NCBI RefSeq assembly: GCF_002309535.1
Contig: NZ_CP023275.1
Coordinates: 1,860,001-1,924,000 of the forward strand
From: Sulfurospirillum diekertiae
GTDB taxonomy: Bacteria; Campylobacterota; Campylobacteria; Campylobacterales; Sulfurospirillaceae
DNA: 64,000 bases
Direction of reading: 5' to 3'
The position numbers and the translations under genes were made by a program. Numbering within the stretch: the stretch's first letter is position 1; each line of letters starts with the position of its first letter. The notes beneath the pieces are model-generated. The model was not told the DNA's origin. It saw nothing but the letters and a program-made list of their open reading frames with translations, and did no database searches. Shown here piece after piece: positions 45,617-54,619 of the stretch.

Positions 45617-46798
45617 ATGTCAATCAAAAAAATTTACAATGAGGGAAGCTGGGTCTTCCCTTTTGTAGCGATCTTACTTGCCTCTTTTTCTCTCTTACGA
45701 CCACTACCAGTTTTTATAACTCCTGCAAGTAGTCACACAGTAATTGATGCCAGAGGTGACGCGGCATATATTGACGAGCCGTTTTTGGGTGCTGCGTTTA
45801 CTTGGGGGACAGGCATCGGAGCCCTCGGATTTCTTGAAGCGACAAAAGATCCAACGTTATTGGTATTAGCAGGAACAGAAGATGAACGAAAAAATGATCA
45901 AAAATCTATTCTCGCGCGCATCTACCCAAACTTTTTTTCACAAGGCTTTCGCTGGAGCAGTAAGACTTATGAAAAAGGGTGGTATACAGATATTGAAAAA
46001 GCTCTCGCATATAACCCCGGAGTGTATCTTACGAGTAATCTTGGACCGGGAGAGTTATTACGAAAAGTCGGTCTGCCTGTTTTGTACGTAGGTTCCAAAG
46101 AGAACAAAACATGGGATACCTATCTTTTTTCTGCGGCAAGAGTGATGGCGGCAGTCACCGAGCAACCACAGCGAGCAGAAGCACTTATCAATAACTATCA
46201 TGATGCTTATCGTCAAATTGATCGAGAACTTCAGGTTAAGACGTTAACGAATCATCCTCGTATTTTGATCATGGGGAGTTCTACTCAGGATAAAAGTCAC
46301 TTCTACATTAAATCTTATAAAAATGAGTATCGGATCTACTTTCCACCTGCGGGGGTAGATAATGCCTCTAAAGGGTGGACAGGAGAGAGAGTGGAAACTG
46401 AGCGAATTTTGGCAATGGATCCAGATTATATCTTTTTAATGGCAGATTCAAAAAATCAAACACCTGATACATTTATGCATGATCCGCGCTGGAGAGGGCT
46501 CAAAGCAGTACGAGATAAACGGGTATATCGTATGTTGGATGGCTCTGGCGGTGGATTGCTCGGTCTTGTCTTACAGCCTATATCTGTTCGCTGGATGGCT
46601 GAGATCACACATCCAGATAGAATGAAATCAGGAATAAGAGAAATGCTAAGAGAGACCTATATAAGAGAGTTTAATTATCATCTAAGCGATCAAGAGATAG
46701 ATGATGAACTGCATATCAGTGATAATCTTCACTCACAAGGCTATGAACGCTTTTTACGTGATTATAAACAAGGAACAAACAAGGAGTCTTTACAGTGA
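45617..46798 (+). CDS. Iron-complex ABC transporter substrate-binding protein
   Basis: The 393-residue protein has an N-terminal hydrophobic segment (residues 15-30) and the BtuF/FecB-type fold (IDEPFLGAAFTWGTG near 51, LASKNPGVYLTSNLGP-like block near 135, LAMDPDYIFLMADS near 275). It binds the imported iron complex in the periplasm. It starts 9 bases after the receptor and overlaps the permease by 4 bases. Confidence 0.85.
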   Translation: MSIKKIYNEGSWVFPFVAILLASFSLLRPLPVFITPASSHTVIDARGDAAYIDEPFLGAAFTWGTGIGALGFLEATKDPTLLVLAGTEDERKNDQKSILARIYPNFFSQGFRWSSKTYEKGWYTDIEKALAYNPGVYLTSNLGPGELLRKVGLPVLYVGSKENKTWDTYLFSAARVMAAVTEQPQRAEALINNYHDAYRQIDRELQVKTLTNHPRILIMGSSTQDKSHFYIKSYKNEYRIYFPPAGVDNASKGWTGERVETERILAMDPDYIFLMADSKNQTPDTFMHDPRWRGLKAVRDKRVYRMLDGSGGGLLGLVLQPISVRWMAEITHPDRMKSGIREMLRETYIREFNYHLSDQEIDDELHISDNLHSQGYERFLRDYKQGTNKESLQ

Positions 46799-47847
46799 CA
46801 AAACGCAACCATTCATTGACAAAAAGATATGCAACAATAACTTCAATCCTACTTGGGATAGCAATTATTTTTGCTATTTTGGCATCACTGTGTATCGGGG
46901 CTTATCCTTTGTCGTTTTCACGTGCAGCTTATATTGTTGGACATCTGTTCTTGCCGGGAAGTTTGCCGCAAGAAACATTGGAGCAAATAAAAGAGCTTAC
47001 TGTTGTGCAAGTAGTTCGTCTACCTCGTGTACTTGTAGCAACCTTAGCAGGAATGGGTCTTGGAATGTCAGGTGCCGCACTTCAGGGGATCATGCGCAAT
47101 CCTCTCGTAGGACCGGATTTGGTAGGTGTGACATCGGGTGCCGCATTTGGAGGTGTATTAGCGATGATGTTTGATTACTCACCTTATGGCATTGTAGCAA
47201 TGGCATTTATCTTTGGATTGACTGCGATGGTACTCACGTTTGGACTTGCTAAACTAGCACACAATAGCGGTAATGGAATGGCACTGATATTGGCAGGAGT
47301 ATTCGTAGGAGCTTTTTTTATTGCTTTAGTCGGGTTGATACAATTTGTTGTGACGGATGCTAAATTGCCTGGAATTGTTTATTGGCTTTTAGGTAGTTTT
47401 ATCGGTGCCGATGCACAAAAAGTTATGATGATCGGTATACCTACTCTTGCAGGAGGAGCAATATTGATGATGCTTCGTTGGCGTATTAATCTTTTATCTT
47501 TAGGTGATATAGATGCTGCTTCTTTGGGAATTAGTGTCTCAAAACTTCGTTGGGGTGTTATAGCGCTTGTATCATTGATAGTAGCGGCACAAGTCTCTGT
47601 TGTTGGTATCATCGGCTGGGTTGGGCTTGTTGTTCCTCACTTAGCTCGTATGCTTGTGGGTCCGGATCATCGTCGGTTACTCCCTGCTTCCGCACTGATA
47701 GGCGGACTTTTTGTTCTAGGTTTGGATGATTTCACACGCACAATCGTTCAAGCGGAAGTCCCTGTTGGAATACTAACAGCATTGGTAGGCACACCAATAG
47801 TATGCTTCTTGTTTTGGAAAACCCAGACAAAAGGATGGAGTGAATAA
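46795..47847 (+). CDS. Iron-complex ABC transporter permease (FecCD family)
   Basis: The 350-residue protein has about ten membrane segments and FecCD blocks: RLPRVLVATLAGMGLGMSGAALQGIMRNPL near residues 76-105, GFIGPDLVG-like PLVGPDLVGVTSGAAFG near 104, and GWVGLVVPHLARMLVG near 270. A single gene forms the homodimeric pore. It abuts the ATPase gene with one shared base. Confidence 0.93.
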   Translation: MTKRNHSLTKRYATITSILLGIAIIFAILASLCIGAYPLSFSRAAYIVGHLFLPGSLPQETLEQIKELTVVQVVRLPRVLVATLAGMGLGMSGAALQGIMRNPLVGPDLVGVTSGAAFGGVLAMMFDYSPYGIVAMAFIFGLTAMVLTFGLAKLAHNSGNGMALILAGVFVGAFFIALVGLIQFVVTDAKLPGIVYWLLGSFIGADAQKVMMIGIPTLAGGAILMMLRWRINLLSLGDIDAASLGISVSKLRWGVIALVSLIVAAQVSVVGIIGWVGLVVPHLARMLVGPDHRRLLPASALIGGLFVLGLDDFTRTIVQAEVPVGILTALVGTPIVCFLFWKTQTKGWSE

Positions 47848-48602
47848 TGGAAAATGCACTATCATTTACAGAGTTAGGTCATGCGTATAATCCCAATCAA
47901 TGGATTTTAAAAAATTACAATGCCGATATTTCCAAAGGAAGTATTTTTGCTCTTTTAGGACCAAATGGCAGAGGAAAAACAACTCTGCTAAAGATTTTGT
48001 TGGGAATTCTCAAGCCAAGCGAAGGAAAAGTCTATCTTAATGGTCACATGGCTTTTGTTCCACAACTCTTTCAAGTCAGCTTTGATTACTCTGCATTAGA
48101 TATGGCACTTATGGGCAGAGCCAATAAAGTTGGAATGTTTTCACAGCCCTCGATAGAGGACGAAGAAGCTGCTATGAATGCACTTGAGCGTTTTGGATTG
48201 GCACATTTGGCACACCGACCTTTTCATGAACTCTCAGGTGGACAACGCCAAATGGTCATCATCGCACGAGCGCTTGTCGCCGAAGCAGATATCCTAATAC
48301 TCGATGAACCAACTTCTGCACTCGATATGAAAAATCAAGCTTTAGTGCTCTCATGGATGCACCGGCTTTCCAAAGAAGATGGGCTAACCATCCTTTTTAC
48401 TACACATCATCCCCATCATGCGCTTGCTATTGCCGATAATGCACTTTTGATGATGGATAAAGAGCATTTTGAATGTGGCAACACAAAAAAAGTTCTTACC
48501 GAAGAAAATCTTTTTGTACTTTATGGCGTAAATATGAAACACGTCTCATTTGAATTTGAAGAACAAATGATAGAGAGTTTTGTTCCAATATTGATACAAT
48601 AA
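47847..48602 (+). CDS. Iron-complex ABC transporter ATPase (FecE-like)
   Basis: The 251-residue protein has Walker A GPNGRGKTTLL near residue 36, signature LSGGQRQMV near 132 and Walker B LILDEPTSALD near 152. It powers the permease encoded upstream. It is the last gene of the 8.5 kb iron-uptake run; no clear terminator was seen. Confidence 0.93.
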   Translation: MENALSFTELGHAYNPNQWILKNYNADISKGSIFALLGPNGRGKTTLLKILLGILKPSEGKVYLNGHMAFVPQLFQVSFDYSALDMALMGRANKVGMFSQPSIEDEEAAMNALERFGLAHLAHRPFHELSGGQRQMVIIARALVAEADILILDEPTSALDMKNQALVLSWMHRLSKEDGLTILFTTHHPHHALAIADNALLMMDKEHFECGNTKKVLTEENLFVLYGVNMKHVSFEFEEQMIESFVPILIQ

Positions 48603-48667
48603 TTATGATACATCGTTTATGATGAAAAAGAAATCACCCTATCATTATATTTTTATAAATACTACGA

Positions 48668-48673
48668 TATACT
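48668..48673 (+). promoter_or_regulatory. Probable -10 box of the small membrane protein gene
   Basis: TATACT lies 28 bases ahead of the ATG at 48701, and GAGGAG at 48689-48694 is the ribosome binding site. Confidence 0.45.
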
Positions 48674-48700
48674 TTACTCAATTTATTGAGGAGTATTAAG

Positions 48701-48892
48701 ATGAGTGAAGTTTATTCTATCTTTTTATCAGCCGTTTTCTCAAGTTTCATCGTTACAACAGGCATTATTGCGGTTATTGGCAGTATCTATTACCTGACGT
48801 ATAAATGTTTTGCATCGTATATTTCCTTTGACAAAATTGCTCAGGCAGAGCGACAGATGTCTGCAGCAAAAAAAAATACCGTTAGCAATTGA
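48701..48892 (+). CDS. Small single-pass membrane protein
   Basis: This 63-residue protein has one long membrane segment (residues 5-32, FLSAVFSSFIVTTGIIAVIGSIYYL) and a basic, polar tail (AQAERQMSAAKKN). A strong ribosome binding site and a promoter-like element support it. I recognise no family. It stands between the iron genes and the Mop-domain gene. Confidence 0.65.
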   Translation: MSEVYSIFLSAVFSSFIVTTGIIAVIGSIYYLTYKCFASYISFDKIAQAERQMSAAKKNTVSN

Positions 48893-48918
48893 CATTACAT
48901 AACACTTAGTGACATACT
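48889..48918 (+). promoter_or_regulatory. Promoter of the Mop-domain gene
   Basis: TTGACA (48889-48894) overlaps the stop of the small gene and CATACT (48913-48918) follows with an 18-base spacer. AAGGAG at 48932 is the ribosome binding site. Confidence 0.5.
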
Positions 48919-48943
48919 TTTAATAAATATCAAGGAGCATGTT

Positions 48944-49369
48944 ATGAAAATCAGTGCAAGAAATCAAATTACGGGGAAAGTAGCAGAGATTAAAAATGGT
49001 CCTGTGAACAGTGAAATTGTTGTTGCAACTCAAGGTGGCGATAAAATCGTTTCTGTCATTACACATGGTGCTGTTGAGTCACTGGGTTTAAAAGTTGGTT
49101 CTGAAGCCCTTTGTATTTTTAAAGCGCAAAGTGTTCTTCTTGCAAAAGCAGACATCGCTTTAGCCGTTAGTGCACGCAATAAAATCAAAGGCACGGTAAC
49201 TGAGATCAAAGATGGCGCTGTTAATTGTGAAGTCGTCCTCTCTACTCCTGCTGGCCTAACGGTTACAGCAATCGTGACTGAAGATGCAAAAAAAGAGCTT
49301 TCCCTTGCAAAAGGCGATAGCGTTTATGCTATCATCAAAGCTTCAAGCATTTTAGTAGGTGCAAACTAA
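48944..49369 (+). CDS. Molybdenum-pterin binding protein with two Mop/TOBE domains
   Basis: The 141-residue protein is a direct repeat of two Mop domains, each starting SARNQITGKVAEIKNG or SARNKIKGTVTEIKDG (residues 3 and 74) and followed by VNSEIVV/VNCEVVL and a hydrophobic block. It binds molybdate or tungstate and stores or senses it, as Mop and ModE C-terminal domains do. No molybdate transporter gene is in the window. Confidence 0.92.
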   Translation: MKISARNQITGKVAEIKNGPVNSEIVVATQGGDKIVSVITHGAVESLGLKVGSEALCIFKAQSVLLAKADIALAVSARNKIKGTVTEIKDGAVNCEVVLSTPAGLTVTAIVTEDAKKELSLAKGDSVYAIIKASSILVGAN

Positions 49370-49377
49370 ATCGTAGA

Positions 49378-49398
49378 CAAACCCCTTCGTGGGGTTTG
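49378..49398. terminator. Rho-independent terminator after the Mop-domain gene
   Basis: CAAACCCC and GGGGTTTG form a perfect 8-base stem with a TTCGT loop, 8 bases past the stop. A TTTACATGTAAA copy (49400) follows. The convergent Nudix gene ends at 49413, so it can serve both strands. Confidence 0.8.
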
Positions 49399-49412
49399 CT
49401 TTACATGTAAAA

Positions 49413-49982
49413 CTATTTCTCGTAATTTTTAAAATACCACATCAATGCGAACATCAAACCTGAGGTCGTCGCAATACTCTCATCAAACATAAATTCAAGT
49501 GTTTCTTCGCGTTTAAGGTAAATGACTTCGATATTTTCATTTTCGATACCACCACCCTCACTCACTTTCATACTGTCATCCAAAATTGCATAGTAGAGCG
49601 TTTGCCTGCCACCTGCAAAACCAACAGCGGTATAAAAGGACGATATTTTATCAAGTTTATCAAGCGGAACATCGTAACCTGTCTCTTCCAATACTTCTTC
49701 TTTGGCAATTTCGATGAGACTCTTGTCTTTATCAACAATACCAGCACACAGCTCATAGGTAAAACCATCATGATTTTTAACATAGATAGAAGGACGAAAC
49801 TGTTTTACAAAGACAAACGAATCCAAATCTTTGTGGTACAAAAGAATGGCAACACTGTTATGTGTATCGACGATATCCCAGCGCTTTTCTACACTATTGT
49901 GCAGATAGTACATACTTTTAGGTTTAATATAATCTGAGTGTAGACACTCTTCAACTTTAATGACCTCAATGGTATGTTTCAT
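49413..49982 (-). CDS. Nudix hydrolase, ADP-ribose/nucleotide-sugar diphosphatase type
   Basis: The 189-residue protein has the Nudix region ELCAGIVDKDKSLIEIAKEEVLEETGYD near residues 97-124 (quoted in part). The box departs from the textbook form: the first Glu is Lys and the Arg before EE is Glu, though the core EEVLEETG is kept. A following FYTAVGFAGGRQTLYY block matches the ADP-ribose/NUDT14-like group. The corA gene lies 3 bases upstream in the same direction. Confidence 0.82.
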   Translation of the reverse strand: MKHTIEVIKVEECLHSDYIKPKSMYYLHNSVEKRWDIVDTHNSVAILLYHKDLDSFVFVKQFRPSIYVKNHDGFTYELCAGIVDKDKSLIEIAKEEVLEETGYDVPLDKLDKISSFYTAVGFAGGRQTLYYAILDDSMKVSEGGGIENENIEVIYLKREETLEFMFDESIATTSGLMFALMWYFKNYEK

Positions 49983-49985
49983 CGC

Positions 49986-50948
49986 CTAAATCCACCCTTT
50001 TTTCTTGAAGTACAAGATCGGCGTTACGGCAGAGAGAACCATCAAAATAAGCGAAAAGGCATATCCATAATCCCAATGAAGCTCTGGTAAAATCTCAAAG
50101 TTCATCCCGTAAATACTTGCAATCAACGTCGGTGGTAAAAAGATAACGTTCATAATGGTAAAGATTTTGATGACTTTATTTTGCTCAATGTTCAAAACAC
50201 CCAAGAAGATATTTTGCAAGTAATCGAGTCGTTCAAAATTAAACTCAATGTAATCAATCAACGACTTAATATCTTTGAGCATGATAACAATATCGGCACG
50301 AAGAGCGCTGTCATCGTATTTATTTGATTTGATAAATGCGGTCAAGATGCGTTGTTTATCCATAAGGTTTTCGCGGATGTTCATATTCAAATCTTCAAAA
50401 GAGGAGATTTTTTCCAACATCTCAGCATCATCATTCGTATAGTCCGTAAAAACGTGTTTACGCAAGCGTGTAATGTCTTTAGAGAGCTTTTCAATAACGT
50501 CCGCATCCGCATCAATCCTGATGTCGATGAGCTGGGAAAAGATGTAATACCCATTTTTAAATTCACGCGGAGCATAGTAAAAACGCTTACTAAACTCATC
50601 AAAGGTTTTCAACTCTTTATAACGAATAGAGATAAGTACATTGCCTTGTAAAATGAACGAAACCGTCTCATTGTGAGCATTTTCATCTTCAGAGATCAAG
50701 AAAAAACTGTTAATCTCAATCTTTTTGTCCTCTTCCCAGTAACGTGAAGATATCTCAATCTCTTCACTCTCTTGCTTTGTAGGAAAATCGATACCAAAGG
50801 TCTTTTCAACAAAAGAGATCTCTTCAGAGCTAGGGAGAAGCATGTCAAGCCAAACAACTTTGCTCTTTTTATCTTCATTGCCATCAAATTCACTCAGATC
50901 GGTAATGACTTCTAATTTATTACTATTTTTAAAAAAACATTTTATCAT
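49986..50948 (-). CDS. corA: CorA-family magnesium transporter
   Basis: The 320-residue protein has a long cytosolic helical part and two C-terminal membrane segments with the selectivity motif YGMN near residue 280. The tail ends with FKKKGWI, as CorA proteins do. It moves Mg2+ (possibly Co2+ or Ni2+) through a pentameric pore. It is followed after 3 bases by the Nudix gene. Confidence 0.94.
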   Translation of the reverse strand: MIKCFFKNSNKLEVITDLSEFDGNEDKKSKVVWLDMLLPSSEEISFVEKTFGIDFPTKQESEEIEISSRYWEEDKKIEINSFFLISEDENAHNETVSFILQGNVLISIRYKELKTFDEFSKRFYYAPREFKNGYYIFSQLIDIRIDADADVIEKLSKDITRLRKHVFTDYTNDDAEMLEKISSFEDLNMNIRENLMDKQRILTAFIKSNKYDDSALRADIVIMLKDIKSLIDYIEFNFERLDYLQNIFLGVLNIEQNKVIKIFTIMNVIFLPPTLIASIYGMNFEILPELHWDYGYAFSLILMVLSAVTPILYFKKKGWI

Positions 50949-50984
50949 GGTAGACTCTTTTTTTGATCATTTTGTCATTATTTT

Positions 50985-51040
50985 TAGGCAAAACCCAAAA
51001 TCTAAGCTGTTATGGCTTTAACACTTACCTTCAAAAAGGT
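50985..51040 (-). repeat. Dispersed hairpin repeat, degraded copy E
   Basis: Read on the minus strand it has ACCTT/AAGGT with a TTTG loop, then AAGTGTTAAAGCC, CAGCTTAG and TTTTGGGTTTTGCC, in the order of the other copies. The sequence has drifted, but the first stem is kept by paired changes. It lies between csd3 and corA. Confidence 0.5.
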
Positions 51041-51111
51041 TAAAAGCTATTGCCATTTTGCAAGAAATTTATTTTATCGCAAAATAGTTTCATTTTGTTT
51101 ACATGTAAAGA

Positions 51112-52284
51112 CTAACTCGAACTTTTTTCAAGAGGCGAAGAAAGATTAAAATTTTCCTCTCTCATCGGCGGTGTTTCGTTTTCCAAAGCACTTTCAACTT
51201 TTTTTCTAAGCTCCGTAGTATAATCTATAAAAGCTTTAAGTTCATGCCCGCTCAATGCACTTTTCGCTATTTTAACAACACTTGCTGGATCAATGGCTAC
51301 ATTATTGCGATAGAGACCAAAATGGAGATGAGGACCGGTGCTAAGTCCTGTATTACCTACATAGGCAATCACTTGACCTTGCTTGACACTCTGCCCACCA
51401 CGAAGTCCTTTGGCAAAACCATTTAGGTGCCCATAAAGCGTTTTAAAACTACTATCATGGTTGATCTCAATCGTATTTCCATACCCACTTTTTTCCCCGA
51501 CAAACAGAACTTTTCCATTGCCTGCTGCTTTAACAGGAGTACCTACACTTGCAGCATAGTCAATACCTAAGTGTGCACGATACTTCTGTAAAATAGGATG
51601 CCAACGCATTTGCGTAAAGGGAGAAGAGATACGTGTGTAATTTACAGGATTGGAGAGTAAAAAGCTATCAAGTTCTTGCCCTTTTGGATCGTAATAGTTT
51701 TCTTTATAAAAGTAGATATAGTTTTTCTTTTTCGATGTTTCGACCATGGAAACATTGATTTTCAGCGAACCAAAAAGTTTGCCAAGCCGCCTTTTTTGTT
51801 CATACAGCAAGACCAATTTATCACCTTTTTGAAGATTACGAAGATTGACTTCTCCTCTAAAGGACTGGGCGAATTCATTGGCTAGAGCATAGCTATTGGT
51901 TGCATTTAAAATATCAACATACGGAGAATTATGAATTTCAATCGCTAAGGTACGCTTTTCATTTTGCAGCACAATTGGAATAATCTCCATGACAAATTTG
52001 TCATCTTTTTTCTTGATGTGCATCTGGAGTTCTTCACCAATAGGGATTAAAACTTGCTCTAGCTGATTGTCTTCACTTTTAAGAACATAATACTTAACCC
52101 CTGCCACAATCTCTGCTGCGAGTTCTTGTTCTTCTTTATCTAATGTGTAATAAATCGATGATGGTAAATGGTTTCTATCCAAAAACGAGAGAAAGGTTTC
52201 ACCCTTAGGCCACTTAAGCTCTTCCACAGAAGAAGCTGACATAAACGATAAAAAAAGTAATAATAATGATAGAATTTTAGCCAT
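51112..52284 (-). CDS. M23-family peptidoglycan endopeptidase, Csd3/HdpA-like
   Basis: The 390-residue protein has a signal peptide (cut near SASS), two N-terminal regulatory domains and a LytM/M23 domain with zinc ligands in RAHLGIDYA (near residue 238) and GPHLHFGLYR (near 320). It matches Helicobacter Csd3/HdpA, which trims peptide crosslinks and shapes the cell. The C-terminus has a Ser/Glu-rich tail. It is a single gene. Confidence 0.87.
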   Translation of the reverse strand: MAKILSLLLLFLSFMSASSVEELKWPKGETFLSFLDRNHLPSSIYYTLDKEEQELAAEIVAGVKYYVLKSEDNQLEQVLIPIGEELQMHIKKKDDKFVMEIIPIVLQNEKRTLAIEIHNSPYVDILNATNSYALANEFAQSFRGEVNLRNLQKGDKLVLLYEQKRRLGKLFGSLKINVSMVETSKKKNYIYFYKENYYDPKGQELDSFLLSNPVNYTRISSPFTQMRWHPILQKYRAHLGIDYAASVGTPVKAAGNGKVLFVGEKSGYGNTIEINHDSSFKTLYGHLNGFAKGLRGGQSVKQGQVIAYVGNTGLSTGPHLHFGLYRNNVAIDPASVVKIAKSALSGHELKAFIDYTTELRKKVESALENETPPMREENFNLSSPLEKSSS

Positions 52285-52383
52285 TCTTCCCCCTAGTTCT
52301 TTTTCGATTTTATCTGAACAAATCTTACAAAATGCCTAAAACACTTCACTTGCAAAAAAGAAGTTTTTTTAAAACAGTTATAG

Positions 52384-52389
52384 TATAAT
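52384..52389 (+). promoter_or_regulatory. Probable -10 box of the PgbA-like gene
   Basis: TATAAT lies 50 bases ahead of the TTG start at 52440, in the 155-base region divergent from the peptidase gene. AAGGAG at 52427 is the ribosome binding site. Confidence 0.5.
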
Positions 52390-52439
52390 CCCTATTATAA
52401 AAATAAAAGGGGTGTCATGTACCCTTCAAGGAGTTCCCG

Positions 52440-53249
52440 TTGAACAAGCTATTTTTGGTTGTGTGTCTATTTTTGTTTGGCTCTTTTGCAGAGGCCCAAT
52501 CTTTTTTTAAAGAGTATAAAACAACTGTTTTAGAATCAAATGAGAAACAAATAGTGATTGCTGATTCACCCGAATTTGTCGTTGGTGCGAGTGGTGTTGT
52601 CAACCATAAATTTGATGCAACACATGCAACTATTATTGCGCGAGTTGATGTTGTCAGTAAAGATGGTACTAAAGCTGTTTTAAACATTGAAAAATTTGAG
52701 ATGCTTTCCCAAGGTGCCTTCCCCGATACAGGTGTCAAGCCAGCTGCGGGAGATCAAGTCATCATTAACTATCTTTATGACCGTGCGCTTATCATTGCAC
52801 CAAACCAAAATGTCTATAATGAAGTCACTAAAAATTTTGACACGATTACATGGATTCATCCTGATATCGTTGCTGCCTATTTAGCAAAACTGTATCGCCC
52901 AAACCCCGATAAAAAAATCTTTCAACAAGCATGTTATCAAAATGCTGCATCGATCATTTTCTTTGGTATAGAAAACAAAGGCTTTTTTGTCGATTGTCAT
53001 AACTTTCATATTGTTCAAAGCATTGATGTTAAAAGCAGTGGTGAAACAATGCTTCCATTTTATTCACGTATCAATAAACAAATTGACTCTTCTTGGTTTA
53101 ATTGGAGCAGTGGAAAAATTGCAGAATATGACAATTATTATGCGTATCTCTTAGGTCAAACCAATACACTAAAAGGTGCTGGTATTGATGGTATTCTTAT
53201 AAACTTACCATTTGATGTTGTAGAAAGAAAAGACTCACTATGGAAATAA
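52440..53249 (+). CDS. PgbA N-terminal-domain protein
   Basis: The 269-residue protein has a signal peptide (cut near SFAEA) and a conserved body that matches the N-terminal domain of plasminogen-binding protein PgbA of Helicobacter. The Lys-rich C-terminal tail that binds plasminogen there is missing, so the shared domain must have another role. The start is TTG with a strong AAGGAG site. The end overlaps glcD by 10 bases. Confidence 0.78.
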   Translation: MNKLFLVVCLFLFGSFAEAQSFFKEYKTTVLESNEKQIVIADSPEFVVGASGVVNHKFDATHATIIARVDVVSKDGTKAVLNIEKFEMLSQGAFPDTGVKPAAGDQVIINYLYDRALIIAPNQNVYNEVTKNFDTITWIHPDIVAAYLAKLYRPNPDKKIFQQACYQNAASIIFFGIENKGFFVDCHNFHIVQSIDVKSSGETMLPFYSRINKQIDSSWFNWSSGKIAEYDNYYAYLLGQTNTLKGAGIDGILINLPFDVVERKDSLWK

Positions 53250-54619
53250 AACACATTGACTATTTTAAAACTCTTTTGGGAAACGACAATGTTTATGATG
53301 ATAAAGCGCACCTAATCGCTTATTGTTATGATGCGACACGTACACGTTATCAGCCTGATGCCGTACTTTTTCCTCGCGATGAGCAAGATGTCAGCGACAT
53401 TTTAAAATACTGTAATGAACACCGCATCATCATCACACCACGAGGGGCTGGAAGTGGCTTTACGGGTGGCGCATTGCCTGCAAACGGGGGCATTATTTTA
53501 GCCTTTGAAAAACACATGAACAAAATTTTAGAAATTGACATGGAAAACATGGTTGCCGTAGTGCAACCGGGTGTTATTAATATGCAGTTACAAAAGACAG
53601 TAGAAGCACAAGGTCTCTTCTATCCGCCAGATCCTGCCAGTGAAGAGTACTCAACCATCGGTGGCAATGTCAGTGAAAATGCGGGTGGTATGCGTGCGGC
53701 AAAATATGGCATTACCAAAGACTACGTGATGGCACTTCGTGCGGTACTTCCTAATGGGGAGATTATCCGTGCAGGAAAACGTACCATAAAAGACGTTGCA
53801 GGGTACAACATTGCAGGAATTCTTATCGCTAGTGAAGGCACACTTGCTTGTATCACTGAAATAACGCTCAAACTTATTGCAAAACCTAAAATGTCTCAAA
53901 CAGCCATGGGCATTTTCCCCAGTGTTGAAGACGCAATGAATGCCGTGTATAAAACGATGGCTGCGGGCGTAACACCTGTAGCCATGGAATTTTTAGACAA
54001 CCTTTCGATTAATGCCGTTGAACAAAAATACAATAAAGGGCTTCCAAAAGATGCTGGTGCCATTCTCATCACCGATGTTGATGGCAATACACAAGAAGAG
54101 CTTACGCAACAACTGGATGTCATTGAAAAAGCATTCGCTGAAAATGGATGCAGTGGCTTTAAGCGAGCAGAAACGCCAGAAGAGTCTAAAAACCTCTGGT
54201 TTGCAAGACGCAATGCCAGTCAGTCTATTACGATTTATGGTAGCAAAAAACTCAATGAAGACATCACCGTTCCACGTAGCAAACTTCCTGCACTTCTAAA
54301 AGCCATTGGTGAAGTTTCAAAAAAATACAATGTTACCGTACCGTGTTTTGGACACACAGGCGATGGCAATGTTCACACCAACGTCATGGTGGATGGCAGT
54401 GATCCTAAGCAACTTGAGATCGGACATCAAGCGATTGAGGAAATCTTTAAAGCAACCGTTGCACTCGGTGGAACTTTGAGTGGTGAGCATGGTATAGGAC
54501 TCAGTAAAGCACCATTTATGCACTTAGCCTTTAGTGATGCAGAGATGGAACTTTTCCGCTCTGTCAAAAAAGCGTTCGATCCAAACAACATCTTAAACCC
54601 ATCCAAAATGGGACTTTAA
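53240..54619 (+). CDS. glcD: FAD-linked glycolate/lactate oxidase subunit GlcD
   Basis: The 459-residue protein has the PCMH-type FAD domain (ITPRGAGSGFTGGALPANGG near residue 57, PPDPASEEYSTIGGNVSENAGGMRAAKYG near 128) and the C-terminal vanillyl-alcohol-oxidase-like domain with GHTGDGNVHTN near 370 and GGTLSGEHGIGL near 413. It oxidises a 2-hydroxy acid such as glycolate or lactate. Companion subunits (GlcE/F) are not next to it. It overlaps the PgbA-like gene by 10 bases. Confidence 0.92.
   Translation: MEIKHIDYFKTLLGNDNVYDDKAHLIAYCYDATRTRYQPDAVLFPRDEQDVSDILKYCNEHRIIITPRGAGSGFTGGALPANGGIILAFEKHMNKILEIDMENMVAVVQPGVINMQLQKTVEAQGLFYPPDPASEEYSTIGGNVSENAGGMRAAKYGITKDYVMALRAVLPNGEIIRAGKRTIKDVAGYNIAGILIASEGTLACITEITLKLIAKPKMSQTAMGIFPSVEDAMNAVYKTMAAGVTPVAMEFLDNLSINAVEQKYNKGLPKDAGAILITDVDGNTQEELTQQLDVIEKAFAENGCSGFKRAETPEESKNLWFARRNASQSITIYGSKKLNEDITVPRSKLPALLKAIGEVSKKYNVTVPCFGHTGDGNVHTNVMVDGSDPKQLEIGHQAIEEIFKATVALGGTLSGEHGIGLSKAPFMHLAFSDAEMELFRSVKKAFDPNNILNPSKMGL

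Noticed and set aside
43033-49399. Absence of palindromes as proof of recent gene transfer of the iron genes
   Set aside because: With a mean spacing near 1.9 kb, a 6.4 kb gap is uncommon but not decisive, and a 5.1 kb gap exists over acs/actP as well.
49413-49982. Nudix box changes as loss of function
   Set aside because: The core EExxEExG is kept and related proteins in this group show similar changes, so activity cannot be ruled out.
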